A stretch of DNA of 64,000 nucleotides from Atriophallophorus winterbourni (Eukaryota; Platyhelminthes; Trematoda; Plagiorchiida; Microphallidae): positions 1 to 64,000 of the forward strand of contig JACCGJ010001863.1 in assembly GCA_013407085.1 (NCBI GenBank), in the 5' to 3' direction. Position 1 is the first letter of the stretch. Each line of letters begins with the position of its first letter. The notes below the pieces were generated by a model that was not told the DNA's origin, did not search any database, and was given only the letters and a program-made list of their open reading frames with translations. This document shows, piece by piece, positions 60,931-64,000 of this stretch. Made by a program: the position numbers and the translations under genes.

Positions 60931-60984
60931 CTGTGGAATAACAAACATCGAACGGGTTCATTACGCGCAAGAATGGACTCCTGG

Positions 60985-61215
60985 CGAGGTATGTTGGTTT
61001 CCTTAGGTCGATGTCGACCTTCGATATAAATCACAAGTACATGACGGTTCCATGATTCGCGATTAAACGGAAAAAAGTGATTCCATAATAGCAATCGGTC
61101 TCGCAGCGCTGTCGGCAACCTGTGGTCCACAACTGAGAGCAGTAACTCCCTTCGCAAGCTTAAAGATTACGCTTTACATAGTGCCTCCACAATGAGGGGT
61201 CATAGGGTCAATGTT
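60985..61215 (-). mobile_element. RTE-like tail fragment (reverse), next to exon 1
   Basis: TAGGTCGATGTCGACCTTCG at the left, CTCGCAGCGCTGTCGGCAAC (finger region) and CTTTACATAGTGCCTCCACA at the right match the reverse RTE tail at 19150-19420, diverged. It lies 54 bp from the acceptor of the first recognised dynein exon. Confidence 0.65.
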
Positions 61216-61340
61216 AAAAGCAATTGGCTTCAAATTTTGGGGACTTCAAACACGATAATACAATTATCTACGTCCCGCGGCGAAGTGCATTCAACAATAT
61301 TCTTATCATTTCATACAGTTCAGGTGCTTTTAATATATTG

Positions 61341-61672
61341 AGGTGCTCACATACCCATCCCTTACAAACGACTACCGGCTTCCGGCTGTCTACCGTTATA
61401 ACAGCGCTTGACCTGGAATCCTTTTGTGATTATATATGTGAACATCGCGGTTCTTTGTAAGAACCCTATATATTGCTGAAAATTCGTGAACACGAATACA
61501 GTCATTCTTCTTCTTCTTCTATACAACAGTGGCATACAAGTGTAACCTTTTTTATCATTTAACCACTTGTTTCAATGCTCACAGAACCTAATCTTACTGT
61601 CTCCACCTGATGAGGCAAACAGCTAGAAACCGGTAGTGGTGTGTAAGTGCTTGGGATGTATGCACCACATTC
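61341..61672 (-). repeat. rep-P, rearranged copy
   Basis: Contains the core twice: ACTACCGGCTTCCGGCTGTC at 61371 (plus sense) and CTGTCTCCACCTGATGAGGC with AGAAACCGGTAGTGGTGTG at 61591-61644 (minus sense). GAACATCGCGGTTCTTTGTA is at 61440-61459 between them. A CTT repeat (61505-61519) separates the parts. Confidence 0.6.
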
Positions 61673-61679
61673 AAATTTA

Positions 61680-62690
61680 GGTTTTTCAAGAAAATCAAGG
61701 TTGAGACTTTAACATTCTTTACAAATATTTACAAAATAAGCATGCGTGTCATCTTGTTCCCGAACTTTAGTGACAGATTCAAAGGTTGCTTCCAAGACTG
61801 ACATAATAGGACATCGTGTTCTAAGGAGATTCCTCGTGAATTCAATCTGCACTCGACTGCTTTAGGTCTTAACTACCAAAGCGCGGTCATGATAATATTT
61901 GGTTGTACCTAATGTTCGTTTCGTTTACAAGACAGACATTGTGATATTTATTCGGTCTTTCCCACGAATGAGCTAGCAGTGTTTCGAGATATAACAGCAC
62001 TATCAGAACGCATATGATTGTACTATTTTGTTCAGCATAAAATACATTCTTCCCTATTCGCAATTTCTAACGCAAAATCTAACGAATGTTTATAGCCAGA
62101 TTAAACGAAATCCATTTTGAATTTGACTCGTAATAGATACTGTTACCATTTGTGTTCAAAAATGAACAGTGTTTTTTTTATTTTTCACTTTAGCGCATCC
62201 AGTTAGGCTGACATTTTCTTGTATCGTTTTTTAATCCTGTGTAAAACAATTCCGGGATTTGCTAGTGCTAAGCATGACCTTTTCTAAGTCGATAAAAATT
62301 GTCGCGCCACATGTGACGGTACTAACAATTAAAACACTGAGAGATAGTTGATTTTCAATCTCGAACATGCCAATATGTACGATGATGCTTCATACATGGA
62401 AAGAACTGCTTATAAACGGCATTTGACCTTGAATGATAGGGTCAACCACTCTTAATCCAAACAATATCACAAAGTGATGTTTAATGGATCAGGGTTTAGG
62501 TGTTACGCACATCTTTCTCAGATACATTCCACCACTGTTCATTTGCATAGGACTTTTTGCCCGGGTTCGCCAAACAACACCGGCACTCCCATCTCTATCC
62601 GTTGTATGTTGAGTGCTTGTAGAATACACATTTTTTGATGTCTACTGATAGACTAAACCCCATTTGCCACCATGAGAATGAATGAATGAA
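61680..62690. other. Upstream region, no recognised element
   Basis: No exon, promoter motif or repeat copy that I can support. A TGAA-type microsatellite run lies at 62671-62700. Confidence 0.4.
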
Positions 62691-62698
62691 TAAATGAA

Positions 62699-62790
62699 AG
62701 AAAGCATAAGCCTGATCCAAGCAAAGTGCCGCACAACCAGAGACTGCAGACTGCACGTGGGCTAATATACTGTCAGTTTGCCCACAATGA
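62699..62790 (+). repeat. rep-A fragment
   Basis: The first ~90 bp of the unit (AAAGCATAAGCCTGATCCAA to TACTGTCAGTTTGCCCA), with an 8-bp duplication GACTGCAGACTGCA. It starts directly at a TGAA-rich microsatellite. Confidence 0.75.
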
Positions 62791-63160
62791 GAAACGTATT
62801 GTAGATACCCTAGTTTAATCCATGAGGAAATTGTGATCTCTGTCGAGTGGCTCACGACTCAAGGGTCATGGAGAAATGTAACTTTACGAAGCATCAAAGC
62901 TGCACAACCTTACGCATGCGTCGAGCTTTTTTGAAATACTCATTTTTTAATTGGTCCAATTGTATGCGCGTTATCGACCCGTGGTTGTACTAAGAGTTGT
63001 GTTTAATTGATGTGTTCGGAATTTGGTGTTCTGGTTCGGGAGTTTTAACACATAGCTAATTGAACTCGTGTGTTTTTATCTAGACTGTACCGATGAACAT
63101 TGATGTGAGTGTGAAGAGCCAGCTAACTTACTTTTTGTTTAACATTGAAACCACTGTTAC

Positions 63161-63335
63161 ATAGGGTTCGTACAACGAACCACGATGTTCAAACACAGAA
63201 TCGCATAGAGATTCCTGGTCATGCGCTTGAGGCGCTGATGGATGACCAAAGTAATGTGTTGCTCACATGCCCCGAACTTACACTCCGCTACCGGTTTCTG
63301 GTTGTTTGCCGTCATTAATTGGAGACAATAACAGT
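63161..63335 (+). repeat. rep-P copy
   Basis: GGTTCGTACAACGAACCACG, then ATGTTCAAACACAGAATCGC, with the core CTACCGGTTTCTGGTTGTTT and GCCGTCATTAATTGGAGACA. Best plus-strand copy together with 30972-31150. Confidence 0.78.
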
Positions 63336-64000
63336 GGAAGAGTGGTCAACATAGTTAAACTTTGAATATACCAACACTCTTGATATTCAAAGATGTAAAC
63401 AGTTATTCAATTCTTGAAGAAAGATGAGGCATAAAATGTCTTGCCAAATAATTTTCCAACCAAGCATATTACGCGGTCATAGGAAAGGTAGTGCAGAGAA
63501 TTCGAGTACAATTGTACTAGTTCGTTCGAGTTTTTACAGATTCATACACAAAACCTTTTGCATAGCACGGTAAGGCTCATAGGGTCGGTTCTGGGCTGTC
63601 CCATTGTGACTGCAGTGGGATCGGAAGATGACTGCTCTACACACGACGCTACCAGGGTTACTCTTTTTATTAAGAGGCAGTTAGTCTTCATCATAATGAA
63701 ATATATTTAAGCATACTGGAGAAAAGGACAGTTCGCTGCCAAAAATGATCTGAAAGTCACTGCAAACATTCTACCCACACAAGAGCACACGATTGATATT
63801 ATTGTTCAGAAAACTTTTATTAGTGTAAAAATGTAACATTTTCCCTTGTATTGTTTAAATTTTATTGTTAGCATCCGTCTCTACAAACATTCTTTTTTTC
63901 AAGAGTTATAAATTTTGGTGTTTGTCTGTTGCTATAACAACAAACTTGAAATAAATGATTGTGTTATCATTAAATGCGATCAATATTCAACTGAGAATTC
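63336..64000. other. Window end, no recognised element
   Basis: I see no exon, repeat family member or open frame of note up to the right edge. Confidence 0.4.

Overview
This window is eukaryotic, intron-rich and repeat-rich. Almost all recognisable host coding sequence is one gene on the minus strand: a very large axonemal dynein heavy chain of the DNAH5/DNAH8 (outer-arm gamma-type) class. I resolve 34 exons between 60930 (N-terminal side) and 423 (AAA3). They give about 2,915 codons, roughly 60% of a heavy chain of about 4,600 residues. AAA4, the microtubule-binding stalk, AAA5, AAA6 and the C-terminal domain lie beyond the left edge. The true start codon is either an ATG at 60948 or in an unrecognised upstream exon. 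No frameshift or internal stop is needed, splice sites are GT-AG, and the AAA1, AAA2 and AAA3 P-loops are all present, so the gene looks functional. The organism is probably a flatworm, most likely a digenean fluke. This is inferred from the gene style (moderate AT content, 1-5 kb introns) and from the mixture of CR1-like and RTE-like retroelements; it is not proven.

Layout by exon position, from the 3' side of the gene to the 5' side: 423-2909 holds AAA3 and the AAA2/AAA3 junction; 4921-6833 holds AAA2; 6537-11899 holds AAA1; 11970-16766 holds the linker (DHC_N2); 18196-32468 holds the C-terminal half of the tail, including a low-complexity insert at 26517-30192; 34542-60930 holds the N-terminal tail (DHC_N1). 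One conserved tail exon of about 45 residues is missing and probably lies in the 1-kb run of N at 47336-48335.

The introns are filled with retroelement debris. There are CR1-like non-LTR copies, nearly all on the plus strand and thus antisense to the gene; the fullest is at about 7600-9934. Several end in short ATTGA repeats. RTE-like elements include one at 44697-45815 that appears to have inserted into an older CR1 copy, plus many detached RTE C-terminal tails. A short repeat of about 230 bp (here called rep-A) has at least 11 copies. Two further short families (rep-P and rep-Q) share a core of about 50 bp. I see no tRNA, rRNA or CRISPR array and no convincing second host gene.

The points most worth checking are: the phase conflict around the low-complexity exon at 26517-26848, which suggests alternative splicing or an unseen exon; the endonuclease-less CR1 copy ending about 30 bp from a splice donor; the antisense bias of CR1 copies; the core shared by two repeat families; and two long inverted repeats.
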